Positions 1-7,658 of a stretch of 34,732 nt of DNA are shown here, piece by piece. The position numbers and the translations under genes are program-made. Within the stretch, counting starts at the first letter, position 1. Each line of letters begins with the position of its first letter. Under the pieces are notes generated by a model, which saw only the letters and a list, made by a program, of their open reading frames with translations, was not told where the DNA came from and made no database searches. This DNA is from Myxococcales bacterium (GTDB lineage: Bacteria > Myxococcota_A > Polyangia > Polyangiales > Polyangiaceae): NCBI GenBank assembly GCA_025351875.1, contig JANXVA010000138.1, forward strand, positions 1-34,732. The letters are read 5' to 3'.

Positions 1-324
1 GATGGCGCCCTCGAACCGGAGCGCTGCTGCGGCCGCGGGCGAGAAGCCCTTCGTGAGCCCGTCCGTCTGCGTTACGTACTGGGCCAGGAGGGGCAGAGTC
101 GAGGGGTTGGGGAATCCCTTGAATACGATGGCGCCGTTCGCGTCTTTCCTCAGATCGCTCGGAAACGGGTGATCGAAGAAGGCCTTGTCCGACAGTGCCT
201 CCAGCGATGCTGGTGCGACGAACAGCGAGCGAACGGGCTTCGCTGTCGTCGAAGGGCTCGATGACTCCGACCCACAGGCGCCACACACGACTACGAAGAG
301 CAAAGGCAACGTGGAGTGACGCAT
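1..324 (-). CDS. Putative lipoprotein, N-terminal part only
   Basis: The ATG at 324 opens a frame that stays open for 108 codons and leaves the window at base 1, so only the N-terminus is visible. The protein starts with a short charged stretch (MRH), a hydrophobic core and a cysteine at residue 17 in the context CGACGSES, a plausible but non-ideal lipobox, followed by a Ser/Thr-rich linker. Residues 49-66 (containing FFDHPFPSDLRKD) and the later FSPAAAAALRFEG resemble the start of large secreted myxobacterial proteins that begin with an alpha/beta-hydrolase-associated N-terminal region; that resemblance is from memory and weak. It is transcribed away from the gene at 452, with 127 bp between them. 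Confidence 0.7.
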   Translation of the reverse strand, partial: MRHSTLPLLFVVVCGACGSESSSPSTTAKPVRSLFVAPASLEALSDKAFFDHPFPSDLRKDANGAIVFKGFPNPSTLPLLAQYVTQTDGLTKGFSPAAAAALRFEGAI

Positions 325-437
325 CGCGGAACGGATATACCACCCGGGTTCACCCGAAAACGAGCACTCCTCGAGAGACCTCACTACCATCGCAGTCTGC
401 GTCCTCCGACAAGGTGGCGCTCTTTCGCCTGCTTACC

Positions 438-443
438 AAGGAG
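438..443 (+). promoter_or_regulatory. Strong Shine-Dalgarno AAGGAG for the gene at 452
   Basis: AAGGAG ends 8 nt before the ATG at 452. It is one of the best ribosome-binding sites in the window, where most starts have none, and it supports the chosen start and suggests good translation. Confidence 0.75.
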
Positions 444-451
444 ACTCCCCC

Positions 452-1069
452 ATGATCGTCGATAGAGCTCGGTTCCTTCTTCTCACGACCGCCCTCTCGG
501 CAGCCACCGCGGTCGCGGCATCGGCCAGCGGCTGTTCGGCCACGAGCGACGCGAAGGACAGCGGCACGACGGAGACCATCCCCGTCGACGGTGGTGCCGA
601 CGGCTACACCGCGGACGCGTATACCGGCGACAGCTCAACGGAGGACGGCGGCGCGTGTCTCGACGACACCGGCCTCGCTCCGACCTGCGAGGGCGCTGCG
701 CTCGACTGCGCTTCGATCTGCACGCACTACATTCCGATCTTCAAGAAGGGCGTGGGCCGCGCGATCACCGAGTGCATCATCAAGCTCCCGACCTGCGAAA
801 GCGCCGACGTGGCGCTCGCCAAGTGCGTGGACGACGCGCTCGCCGCGGTGTGTCCCGACCCGACCGCCGAGGACTTCTGCGCGCCGCTCGCGACCGCGTG
901 TGGTCCCGGCGACGGCGGCGTGGGCTCCCTCCCGCTCGCCAAGTGCAACCCGGTCGCCGCAGGCCTGAACGCCCAAGGGCGGACCGAGCTCAAGGCCTGT
1001 CTCAACGACGGCATGGACGCCGGCTACTGCGTGGCTGATCCGGACATCTGCATCAACGCCAGCAAGTAG
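452..1069 (+). CDS. Cysteine-rich secreted lipoprotein, unknown function
   Basis: A 205-residue protein. An Arg-containing N-region, a hydrophobic segment (about residues 8-24) and ASGC at about residues 25-28 fit a lipoprotein signal peptide, followed by a long Asp/Gly/Thr/Ser linker to about residue 65. The mature domain (about 68-205) holds many cysteines at regular spacing, including CESADVALAKC and CPDPTAEDFCAPLATAC, consistent with a disulfide-stabilised helical fold outside the cytoplasm. The strong ribosome-binding site supports the start. Such Cys-rich, linker-bearing proteins are common in Polyangiales, but I recognise no enzymatic family. It stands alone, followed by the Mur ligase after 59 bp. 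Confidence 0.8.
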   Translation: MIVDRARFLLLTTALSAATAVAASASGCSATSDAKDSGTTETIPVDGGADGYTADAYTGDSSTEDGGACLDDTGLAPTCEGAALDCASICTHYIPIFKKGVGRAITECIIKLPTCESADVALAKCVDDALAAVCPDPTAEDFCAPLATACGPGDGGVGSLPLAKCNPVAAGLNAQGRTELKACLNDGMDAGYCVADPDICINASK

Positions 1070-1128
1070 GTCGGGTGCGGCGCACACGACACATCCTCCC
1101 GAAGGTCGGATAGTGGCATGATGGGGGC

Positions 1129-2355
1129 GTGATCGCTTCGCGACGCGTCCCCGTTCCTCCTGCCTGGAGCGTCCAGCTCCAGACGGTGGGCATCACCGGA
1201 ACCAACGGGAAGACGACGACGACCGCGTGGGTCGCTGCAGCGTTGCGTCGGCTAGGCGCCGGACCGGTCGCGCGCGCCACGACGGTCGGCTTCTTCCTCG
1301 ACGACGAGCGCCTCGAGATCGAGAAGAGCTACACCGGCTTCGTCGACGGGATGCACACCTGCTTCGAGCGCGGTGGCAAGCACGCCGCCGTCGAGCTCAC
1401 GAGCGAAGCCCTCGCCAAGGGCTTCGCGCGCGCGTGGCAGTGCAACGTGGGTGTCTTCACGAATCTCACCCACGATCACCTCGACGCGCACGGCAGCCCC
1501 GAGCACTACCTCGCGAGCAAGGCGCAGCTCTTCGTGTCGCTGCGCGCGGGCGCGACGGCGGTGCTCAACGCCGGCGATCCGGTCTTCGAGCTCTTGCGCG
1601 AGATCCTGCCGGAAGGCGTGAAGGTGCTCTCGTACGCGGTGCCGTCACGCGGTGAGGTGCAAGGCACGCCGGATCTCGTGTCGCGGTCGGTCGACGTGTC
1701 GTGGGGTGGGACGACGGTCGCGTGCGACGTACGCGATCCGGCCTCCGGTCTACCGCGTGAGGTGCGCGTTCGCGCCATCGGGGAGGTCTACGCGGAGAAC
1801 GCCCTCGCGGCTCTTCTCGGCGCCGTCGCGGCGGGAGTGCCCGCCACGGACGCATGCGCGGCGCTCGCGGAGGCGCCGCCGCCTCCTGGTCGCTTCGAGG
1901 TTGTCCACCAGAAGCCGTACGTCGTCGTGGACTACGCGCACAGTCCCGATGCGCTCGCCAGAACCGTGCAAACTGCACGTAAATTGGCCGATGCCGGCGG
2001 CGGCAAGCTCATCGTCGTCTTCGGTGCCGGCGGCAAGCGCGACAAGGCGAAGCGTGGCCCGATGGGCGAAGCCGCCCGCGCCGCGGATCGCGTGATCGTC
2101 ACGTCCGACAATCCGCGCGACGAGGACCCGGCGGTCATCGCCCGCTCGATCGCGGAGGGCCTGCGCGGCCACCCTGGCGTCACGACCGAGCTCGATCGCG
2201 GCAAGGCCATCCGGGCGGCGATCGCATCGGCGAGCGAGTCGGACATCGTGCTGATCGCCGGAAAGGGCCACGAGACGGAGCAGATCGTGGGCTCGGAGGT
2301 TCGCCATTTTTCCGACGTCGACGTCGCGACCGAAGCGCTCGCCGCGCGGCGCTAG
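1129..2355 (+). CDS. MurE-like Mur ligase lacking the N-terminal UDP-binding domain
   Basis: A 408-residue ATP-dependent amino-acid ligase of the Mur family. The P-loop TGTNGKTTT lies at residues 23-31, followed by FTNLTHDHLDAHGS, the SKAQLF lysine region (candidate carbamylated Lys), and the C-terminal domain with FGAGGKRDKAKRGPMG, DNPR at 327-330 and AGKGHE. DNPR is the meso-diaminopimelate recognition motif of MurE, so the substrate side looks like UDP-MurNAc-tripeptide synthesis. In typical MurE (about 490 aa) the P-loop sits near residue 115; here about 90 residues of the uridine-binding domain are missing. An in-frame TAG at 1111-1113, just upstream of the GTG start, shows the absence is real in this assembly. 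It may be a paralogue acting on another carrier rather than the housekeeping enzyme. It stands away from any visible dcw cluster. Confidence 0.85.
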   Translation: MIASRRVPVPPAWSVQLQTVGITGTNGKTTTTAWVAAALRRLGAGPVARATTVGFFLDDERLEIEKSYTGFVDGMHTCFERGGKHAAVELTSEALAKGFARAWQCNVGVFTNLTHDHLDAHGSPEHYLASKAQLFVSLRAGATAVLNAGDPVFELLREILPEGVKVLSYAVPSRGEVQGTPDLVSRSVDVSWGGTTVACDVRDPASGLPREVRVRAIGEVYAENALAALLGAVAAGVPATDACAALAEAPPPPGRFEVVHQKPYVVVDYAHSPDALARTVQTARKLADAGGGKLIVVFGAGGKRDKAKRGPMGEAARAADRVIVTSDNPRDEDPAVIARSIAEGLRGHPGVTTELDRGKAIRAAIASASESDIVLIAGKGHETEQIVGSEVRHFSDVDVATEALAARR

Positions 2356-2362
2356 CTCTCTC

Positions 2363-2737
2363 TCACTTCACGAACTCCACGGTCGGCGGCGGCGGCTTCG
2401 GCGGCGGGCCGTGGCTCTGCGGACCGTCGTGCGTCGCCCACCACGTCATCAGGAAGACGAGCAGCGCTGCCGTCAGCGCGAAGAAGACGCGGGCCGTCGG
2501 GTCGGGCTCGATGCGCGCTCGGAGGAGCTCTGCCGCGCGCTTCACGTCGTCGTCCTTCGTCTTCGAAGCGAGCTCGGGTGCGCCGGTGCGGACGGTCGCG
2601 TAGTCACCCGCGGCGAACGCGGCGACGAGCGTGGCGAGCTCGGGGTCGTTCGGGAAATCGCTCGCGAACGCCGGGAAGCCCCACGACCCGCGCGATCTCT
2701 CGTAGGCGTCGAACTTCGGTTCCGGTCGATACGTCAT
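2363..2737 (-). CDS. Small membrane protein with Pro-rich tail
   Basis: A 124-residue protein. Residues 31-80 are predicted helical with a TPR-like look (DPELATLVAAFAAGDYATV and DVKRAAELLRARI), residues about 84-101 form one transmembrane helix ending in MTWWA, and the tail is GPPPKPPPPTVEFVK. The likely topology is a cytoplasmic N-terminus with the tail outside. Its ATG overlaps the TGA of the upstream metallo-beta-lactamase-like gene (ATGA), implying translational coupling, so the two probably work together, perhaps by membrane tethering. An open frame continues upstream, but that part is the antisense or frameshifted continuation of the neighbour, so I start at the ATG. Its 3' end meets the Mur ligase end tail to tail, 7 bp apart. 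Confidence 0.75.
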   Translation of the reverse strand: MTYRPEPKFDAYERSRGSWGFPAFASDFPNDPELATLVAAFAAGDYATVRTGAPELASKTKDDDVKRAAELLRARIEPDPTARVFFALTAALLVFLMTWWATHDGPQSHGPPPKPPPPTVEFVK

Positions 2738-3850
2738 GGTGCCATGCCCGCGGTACGGGGGCTGAAGGCTGCGTCGTCCCGCGCGCGGGATCCCGAGGAA
2801 GAGCGAGCGACCTCGCCGTGGGTGATCGCCCGATGGATGAGCGACGGCGAGAGGCCGGGAGAGATCACACTGGGCGTCACCTCGCTCGACGGGAACATCT
2901 GCACGAAGGCTGGCGCACGACGCACGCGATCCACGAGCGTGCGTTCGAGGATCATCGACGTGTACTGCACGGCGGCGAGCTCGGGCGTGTTCGCGTTGAG
3001 GATGATGTCCAGATCCTGCTTCTTGCACAGGTAGGCGAGGCCCTTGATGCGGCTCTCCAGCGGCGACCAGTTGTCGGCGCACGTGCCGTTCTCGCTGATG
3101 CCCCAGACGCCCGACTCGGTGTTCATGAAGAGCGTCTGGTTCCCGGTCGTGTGACCTGGCGTGCGGAGCAGCATCACACCGTCACCGAGCGCGAGGTCAC
3201 CCTCGGTGAGAACGACGTTCCCCATGCGCACGCCGGTCTTCCCGTCTCGCACGAACCAGGCCCTCTGGAGCGGATGGAGATCGTCCCAATCCTCCCACTC
3301 GAGCTTCGGCGCGAGGAGCTTCGCGTTCGGAAAGCGTGGCGCGCGCGCCGTCCGCCGTGCCAAGCAGCCCGCGGAGGTCCTGGGTGTGGAAGTGATCGAA
3401 CGCGACGTAGTCGATGTCCTCGGGGGTCACGCCGAGGCGTGCGAGCTGCGACTCGAGCGTGTCGAACTTGCCGGCGGCGAGATTGCTCATGCGCGCGCCG
3501 AACGTCTCGATGAACCGCGCGAAGAAGGGTGTCGCCCTGGCGCCTTCGACGTCGGTCGGATTGAAGAGGAGGTTCTGGAGCTGGCCGTTGCGCTGGAACT
3601 GCACGAGGGCGCAGCGGTGCGTCATGATGACGAAGGGCGCGGGCGCGATGGCCGCCGCCCAGAACGCGTAGCGGGTCGGGTAAGCGAGCGTCGAGAGCGG
3701 GAGCGTCCGTACCGACACGCAACGCGGGCCGCTCGCGAAGCGTTCACGCAGGCGCTCGGCGCCGCGGCGTACCGCGCGCAGCTGCGGGCCGTGCGACGTC
3801 GTTCGCCACGCCTCGTCGAGATCGGTGATGCGTTCGAGTCCAGCCACCAT
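2734..3850 (-). pseudogene. Metallo-beta-lactamase-fold protein interrupted by one frameshift
   Basis: Two consecutive frames together encode one protein. From the ATG at 3850 the first frame runs MVAGLERITDLDEAWR through VTPEDIDYVAFDHFHTQDLRGLLGTADG, then loses sense. From about 3345 the next frame continues RAPRFPNAKLLAPKLEWEDW, then LLRTPGHTTGNQTLFMN and ends at 2734. The PGHTTG motif is the classic third metal-binding region of metallo-beta-lactamase hydrolases; the first region is HFHTQD rather than HxHxDH, so metal binding may be altered. The break lies at an alternating GC run (3339-3348); restoring one GC unit would restore the frame. The frame jump is compatible with true decay or an assembly error. 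It follows the amidohydrolase by 28 bp and is coupled to the membrane gene downstream. Confidence 0.7.
3339..3348. repeat. (GC)5 dinucleotide run at the frameshift site
   Basis: An alternating GC tract inside the metallo-beta-lactamase-like gene. The coding frame changes across it, and gain or loss of one dinucleotide is the simplest cause. Confidence 0.7.
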
Positions 3851-3878
3851 GGCCGGCAAGCGTAGCCGATTCCCCGCG

Positions 3879-5459
3879 CTACTTTACATTGCATCCAACG
3901 ACGGGGGCGACAGGCGCGAAATTTCCGCCGATCGCCTGAGGTCGGGCGACGTCGATGTCCTTCATCGCCGCCTCGAGGATGTCGTGGACCTGCGCGTAGG
4001 TCTGATTGAGCTTGTCGTTCGTTGCGCCCGGCACGGCGACGCAGATGAATTTCGGCGTGCCGCACGAGTCGAAGTCCTCGCAGGACGCGCCGCCCGAGCC
4101 GATCGCGCGGAGCGAGGTGTCGCCGTAGAGCACCTTGCCACCGACCATCGTCAGCGCCACGTCCTTCGCGGAGGCAGAGACGATCGTGTCGTACGGTGCG
4201 GTGCGGGCTCCGCGGACGGCGAAGATGTCCGCGAGCATGCCCTTCTTGATCGTTCCGAGCTTGTCGCTCAGGCCGAGAATGATCGCGCCATTCTTCGTCG
4301 CCATGGTGTGGAGGTCTCGCGACGTGAGGCGGCCGGCCCACTTCGTGTCGCTGTGACTCTTCGCGAAGCGAAGCTCGTCGAGCATGTTCTGGCTCCCGCC
4401 CATCGACCAGTCGGGCGCGAGCGCGACGAGGATGCCGTTGTCGAGCGCGAGCGGAACGTTGGTGGTCGCTCCGTAGAGAGCGATGTTCGAGGCCGGCGAC
4501 CACGTGAGCTTCATGTCCTTCGCCTTCATCGCCGCGAACTCCGTGGCGGTGAAGGCCGTACCGTGCGTGATGGCGGTCTGCGGGGCGTACAGGCAGCCAG
4601 CGTTCGTCGTGAGCGTGCCGAGCTTCGTGAACTCGGCGGTCGCCAGCGGATCCATGACGACGCCCTCACCGATGTGTATGAGGTAGGCGGCCGTCTTGCC
4701 GCTCGCGTAGTTGGCGCAGACGCCGTCAGCCGTCGCCTTCGAGGGCAGAATGGCTGCAGTCTGCACCTTGTCGGTGTCGAGGCCGTTGAACTGCGTGTCG
4801 ATCGTTCGCGCGAGCGATGCGTAGCAGGGCACTGCGACGCCTGGCAGGCCGACGATCGCCGTCGTGCCCGCCGCGAGACCCTTCATCTCGCCCCATTTTT
4901 CCATCTCGCACTTCAGGTTGCCCGTGCTGTTGAACTTCGTCGGGCACCACACGGGCTTGCCCTGCGAGGCGTCCTCGAGGCACTGCTTCACGTCGACCAT
5001 GACGGTGTAGCGGGGCTCGTTGCTGTCCTTCGTCCAGTCGTCGTGGTTCTTGTAGAGCTGCTTCGGCAGCCAGTCCGAGTCGTCGAAGATGTCGAACAGG
5101 ATGTGGTTGTGCGTATCGACGAGGCCCGGGGAGATGACGCCTTCGATCGAGACGTGCGCGACTCCAGCCGCCGCAGGCTCGGCCTCGCAGGCCTTGCCCG
5201 GCTCGGCGCAACCGATCGTGCCGTCAGGCAGCGTGAGGACCTGACCCTCGAACGGCCCGCTCTCTCCGAGCACGGTGCCCTCGAGCAGGATTCCTTTTGT
5301 CGGATCGCCGGTGACGGTCGACGACTCGTCGACCGACCCGTCGAGGCCGGCGTCGTCCCCGGGAACCACCGGCGTCGGCGACGCGGGGTTTGTCTGATCG
5401 CTGCAGCTCGCGATGAGGACGATGACCGTCGCAAGCGAGAGTCCGAGGACGGCGCGCAT
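3879..5459 (-). CDS. Lipoprotein amidohydrolase (metal-dependent hydrolase superfamily)
   Basis: A 526-residue secreted hydrolase. The signal peptide MRAVLGLSLATVIVLIASC has a good lipobox (IASC, Cys19), followed by an Asp/Ser/Pro linker to about residue 55. The TIM-barrel signature GLVDTHNHILFD gives the metal pair His117/His119; later metal or proton-relay candidates are ITHGTAF and LAPDWSMGG, as in the chlorohydrolase/guanine-deaminase-like branch. The ends carry the small beta-sandwich domain (ILLEGTVLGESG, and KKGMLADIFAVRG to TMVGGKVLYGD). Extra cysteines (CAEPGKAC, CEDFDSC) fit an extracytoplasmic location. The substrate cannot be told. An upstream frame extension of 27 residues lacks a signal, so the ATG at 5459 is chosen. 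It is the first gene of a likely three-gene minus-strand operon. Confidence 0.87.
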   Translation of the reverse strand: MRAVLGLSLATVIVLIASCSDQTNPASPTPVVPGDDAGLDGSVDESSTVTGDPTKGILLEGTVLGESGPFEGQVLTLPDGTIGCAEPGKACEAEPAAAGVAHVSIEGVISPGLVDTHNHILFDIFDDSDWLPKQLYKNHDDWTKDSNEPRYTVMVDVKQCLEDASQGKPVWCPTKFNSTGNLKCEMEKWGEMKGLAAGTTAIVGLPGVAVPCYASLARTIDTQFNGLDTDKVQTAAILPSKATADGVCANYASGKTAAYLIHIGEGVVMDPLATAEFTKLGTLTTNAGCLYAPQTAITHGTAFTATEFAAMKAKDMKLTWSPASNIALYGATTNVPLALDNGILVALAPDWSMGGSQNMLDELRFAKSHSDTKWAGRLTSRDLHTMATKNGAIILGLSDKLGTIKKGMLADIFAVRGARTAPYDTIVSASAKDVALTMVGGKVLYGDTSLRAIGSGGASCEDFDSCGTPKFICVAVPGATNDKLNQTYAQVHDILEAAMKDIDVARPQAIGGNFAPVAPVVGCNVK

Positions 5460-5600
5460 TCTACGAGGATAGCTCAACGCGGCGGACGTCATGCCCTCGC
5501 GCGCGCGCCCACTCGTCTCACGTTGGGCGACGCGGCCCACATCCGGCGCTGCGCCCCTCTTCGCGCCGTCCTGTAAAGTCTGCGCTTCCGGTGCGAGCCT

Positions 5601-6382
5601 TCATCGGGCCGTGCGGTAGGTGCCGATCGTGTGCGGCATGCCCGATTCGTTGCGGGTCTCCGTCCAGACGAGCTCGCTCGGCGTCATGACCATGTCGAGC
5701 TCGGAGACGTAGGCGCCGTTCGAGCCGCTCGTCGCGTAGGTCTTGCGGCGCGTGATCTCCTCGCGGTCGCACGCAACGACGGTCGGAGGACCACCCGCGA
5801 GCGGCGCCTTGAAGAGGGACGTCTTCGTGCCCTCGCGTACGCCGGACTCGACGTACACCGACGTTCCATCCGACGGACTGATGTAGACGACCTGGCCGCT
5901 CGTCGGGAGCGAGAAGATCACGGAATGACCGGCGCCGCCGAGCTCCCAGCGCGAGAGCTTGCTCGACGTCGTCGTCTCACCGAGCCGGCGCAGAGCAGGC
6001 CGAACGTGCCCGCGGTGAGGTCGCCACGACAGATGGCCGTTCCGATGGCGGCTGGGTCGCCGCCGGCGGCGGGTACCTTCACCACGCTGTCGAAGTTGAC
6101 CTGACCGCTCGGGATCGCGCTCGACGGGAAATGGAAGTCGCCGCCGACCTTCTGCGGCTTGCTGTTGATGGCGCCTCGGTAGATGAGCGACTCCGCGCCG
6201 CCCGCGAGCGCAAAACGCCAGAGCGAGCCTTCGCCGGTGGCTGCGCCGCGGACGACGAACACGCTGTCGGCGTCCGCCCCGGGAGCGCATGTCACCCACT
6301 GGGAGAGGGAGGCCGATTGCCTGTCACCCGTTCGGGGGACCCCCGTGACCGCTACGACAACATCGTCGTCGACTTCAAGTAG
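5601..6382 (-). pseudogene. Remnant of a beta-propeller-like secreted protein, frameshifted and 5'-truncated
   Basis: The coding sense is split in two frames. The upstream part (about 6382 to 5985) reads DDDVVVAVTGVPRTGDRQ, then SLWRFALAGGAESLIYRG and VVKVPAAGGDPAAIGTAICRG. The downstream part (about 5980 to 5601) reads GETTTSSKLSRWELGG, then SLFKAPLAGGPPTVVACD and ends IGTYRTAR. The recurring xxPLAGGxxxxI blades are typical of propeller-like lipoproteins common in Polyangiales. Near 5980-5985 one base appears missing (TCGG where TCGGG would give GSGETTT). No start codon or signal peptide is found: the frame runs into the start of the patatin gene at 6392 on the other strand. It therefore looks like a decayed 5'-deleted copy, possibly with sequencing error adding to it. 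Confidence 0.65.
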
Positions 6383-6391
6383 CCTGGGAGC

Positions 6392-7630
6392 ATGGTGCGT
6401 GACCCGTCGGCAGCCCGCGTGGCGCTGGTGCTCGCGGGCGGCGCGGCGCGCGGCGCTTACGAGGTGGGCGTCGTCCAGCACATCCTCGAGGAAGTCTCGA
6501 AGGACCTCGGGCGCGACGTCCCTCTCGACATCCTGTGCGGCACGTCGATCGGTGCTTTGAACGCGTGCGCGCTCGCGGCCTTCGCGGACGAGCCCCGCGG
6601 TCGCGCGACTCGCCTCGTCGACATCTGGACGCGGCTGCGCGTGCAGGAGCTCGTTCAGCCGGACCTCCGCGGAATCCTCTCCATGGGGACGCGCTGGCTC
6701 AGGGGCACGCTCGACGCCGCGAGCGTTCCGGCGCGCGAGGGCGGCATCGTCAATCCCGAAGCCCTCGAGCGACTCATCGAGGCGGAGATCCCGTTCGCCG
6801 CGATCGACGGCCACCTGCAGAGCGGACGCCTCGATGCGCTCACGGTCTCGACCACGCACGTCGCGAGCGGACGCACCGTGGTCTACGTGAACCGTACGGA
6901 AGGCGACCTGCCTCCGTGGAGCCTCGACCCGACGATCACCCCTCGCGCGGCGCGGATCACATCGCGCCACGCGTTTGCGTCCGCAGCCATTCCGATCCTG
7001 TTCCGCGCGGTCCGGCTCGACGGCGAGTTCCACTGTGACGGTGGGCTCCGCCAGAACGTGCCTTTGTCTCCTGCCCGACGCCTCGGCGCGCGCGGCGTCA
7101 TCGTCGTCAACCCGAGGTTCATCGGCGCGCAACCGCCGGAGGAGTCGCCCCGCAAGGAGGACATGTTCCCGGGGCCGCTCTTCTTGCTCGGCAAGACCTT
7201 GAACGCGCTGCTCCTCGATCGCATCGATACGGACCTCGCCCGCCTCCGCAGCATCAACGACATCCTCGAGGCAGGGAAGCGCCGGTACGGCGACGACTTC
7301 GTCGAGGAGATCAACGAGGCACTCGGCCACCCGAGGGGCCGGGGAATGCGCCTGATGCGCTCGATCTTGATCCGCACGTCGCAGGACATCGGCAAGCTGG
7401 CATCGGAGTACGTGCGCTCGCCCCTGTTCGCGAAGCGCGTGAGCGGGGGCGCGGGGCGCCTCATGCGGCGCCTCGGGGAACGCGAGGCTCGCGACGAGTC
7501 CGATCTCCTCTCGTATCTCCTCTTCGACGGCGAGTTCGCGCGGCAGCTCATCGAGGTCGGGCGTCAGGATGCCCGCGCACGCCACGCGGAGCTCTGCGCG
7601 TTCTTCGAGGCGATGTCGAAGGAGACCTGA
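6392..7630 (+). CDS. Patatin-like phospholipase
   Basis: A 412-residue acyl hydrolase with a Ser-Asp dyad. The oxyanion-hole motif GGAARGAYE is at residues 16-24, the nucleophile elbow GTSIG at 50-54 (Ser52), and the DGG catalytic aspartate at Asp216 (CDGGLRQNVPL). The patatin domain ends near residue 240; about 170 further residues are helical and charged (EAGKRRYGDDFVEEINEALG, RLMRRLGEREARDESDLLSYLLF) and could bind a partner or membrane. No signal peptide, so cytoplasmic or peripheral. The next gene, a DNA methyltransferase, starts 28 bp downstream on the same strand. Patatins serve both as housekeeping lipases and as membrane-attacking effectors in bacterial immunity (for example CapV in CBASS). 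Which applies here is not shown. Confidence 0.9.
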   Translation: MVRDPSAARVALVLAGGAARGAYEVGVVQHILEEVSKDLGRDVPLDILCGTSIGALNACALAAFADEPRGRATRLVDIWTRLRVQELVQPDLRGILSMGTRWLRGTLDAASVPAREGGIVNPEALERLIEAEIPFAAIDGHLQSGRLDALTVSTTHVASGRTVVYVNRTEGDLPPWSLDPTITPRAARITSRHAFASAAIPILFRAVRLDGEFHCDGGLRQNVPLSPARRLGARGVIVVNPRFIGAQPPEESPRKEDMFPGPLFLLGKTLNALLLDRIDTDLARLRSINDILEAGKRRYGDDFVEEINEALGHPRGRGMRLMRSILIRTSQDIGKLASEYVRSPLFAKRVSGGAGRLMRRLGEREARDESDLLSYLLFDGEFARQLIEVGRQDARARHAELCAFFEAMSKET

Positions 7631-7658
7631 GCGGGTCCACTCGGGTACCTTGACGGCC

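Noticed and set aside
195..455. A small plus-strand gene of 86 codons
   Set aside because: It is antisense to the lipoprotein start at 324, has no ribosome-binding site and low-complexity Arg/Thr/Ser content.
3339..3348. Programmed ribosomal frameshifting in the metallo-beta-lactamase-like gene
   Set aside because: There is no slippery heptamer or downstream structure, and the first frame continues far with no biological sense; indel is simpler.
3825..5576. A 583-codon open frame on the plus strand
   Set aside because: It is antisense to the amidohydrolase, which has a signal peptide and metal motifs; the plus frame is Arg-rich with no recognisable domain, a GC-bias artefact.
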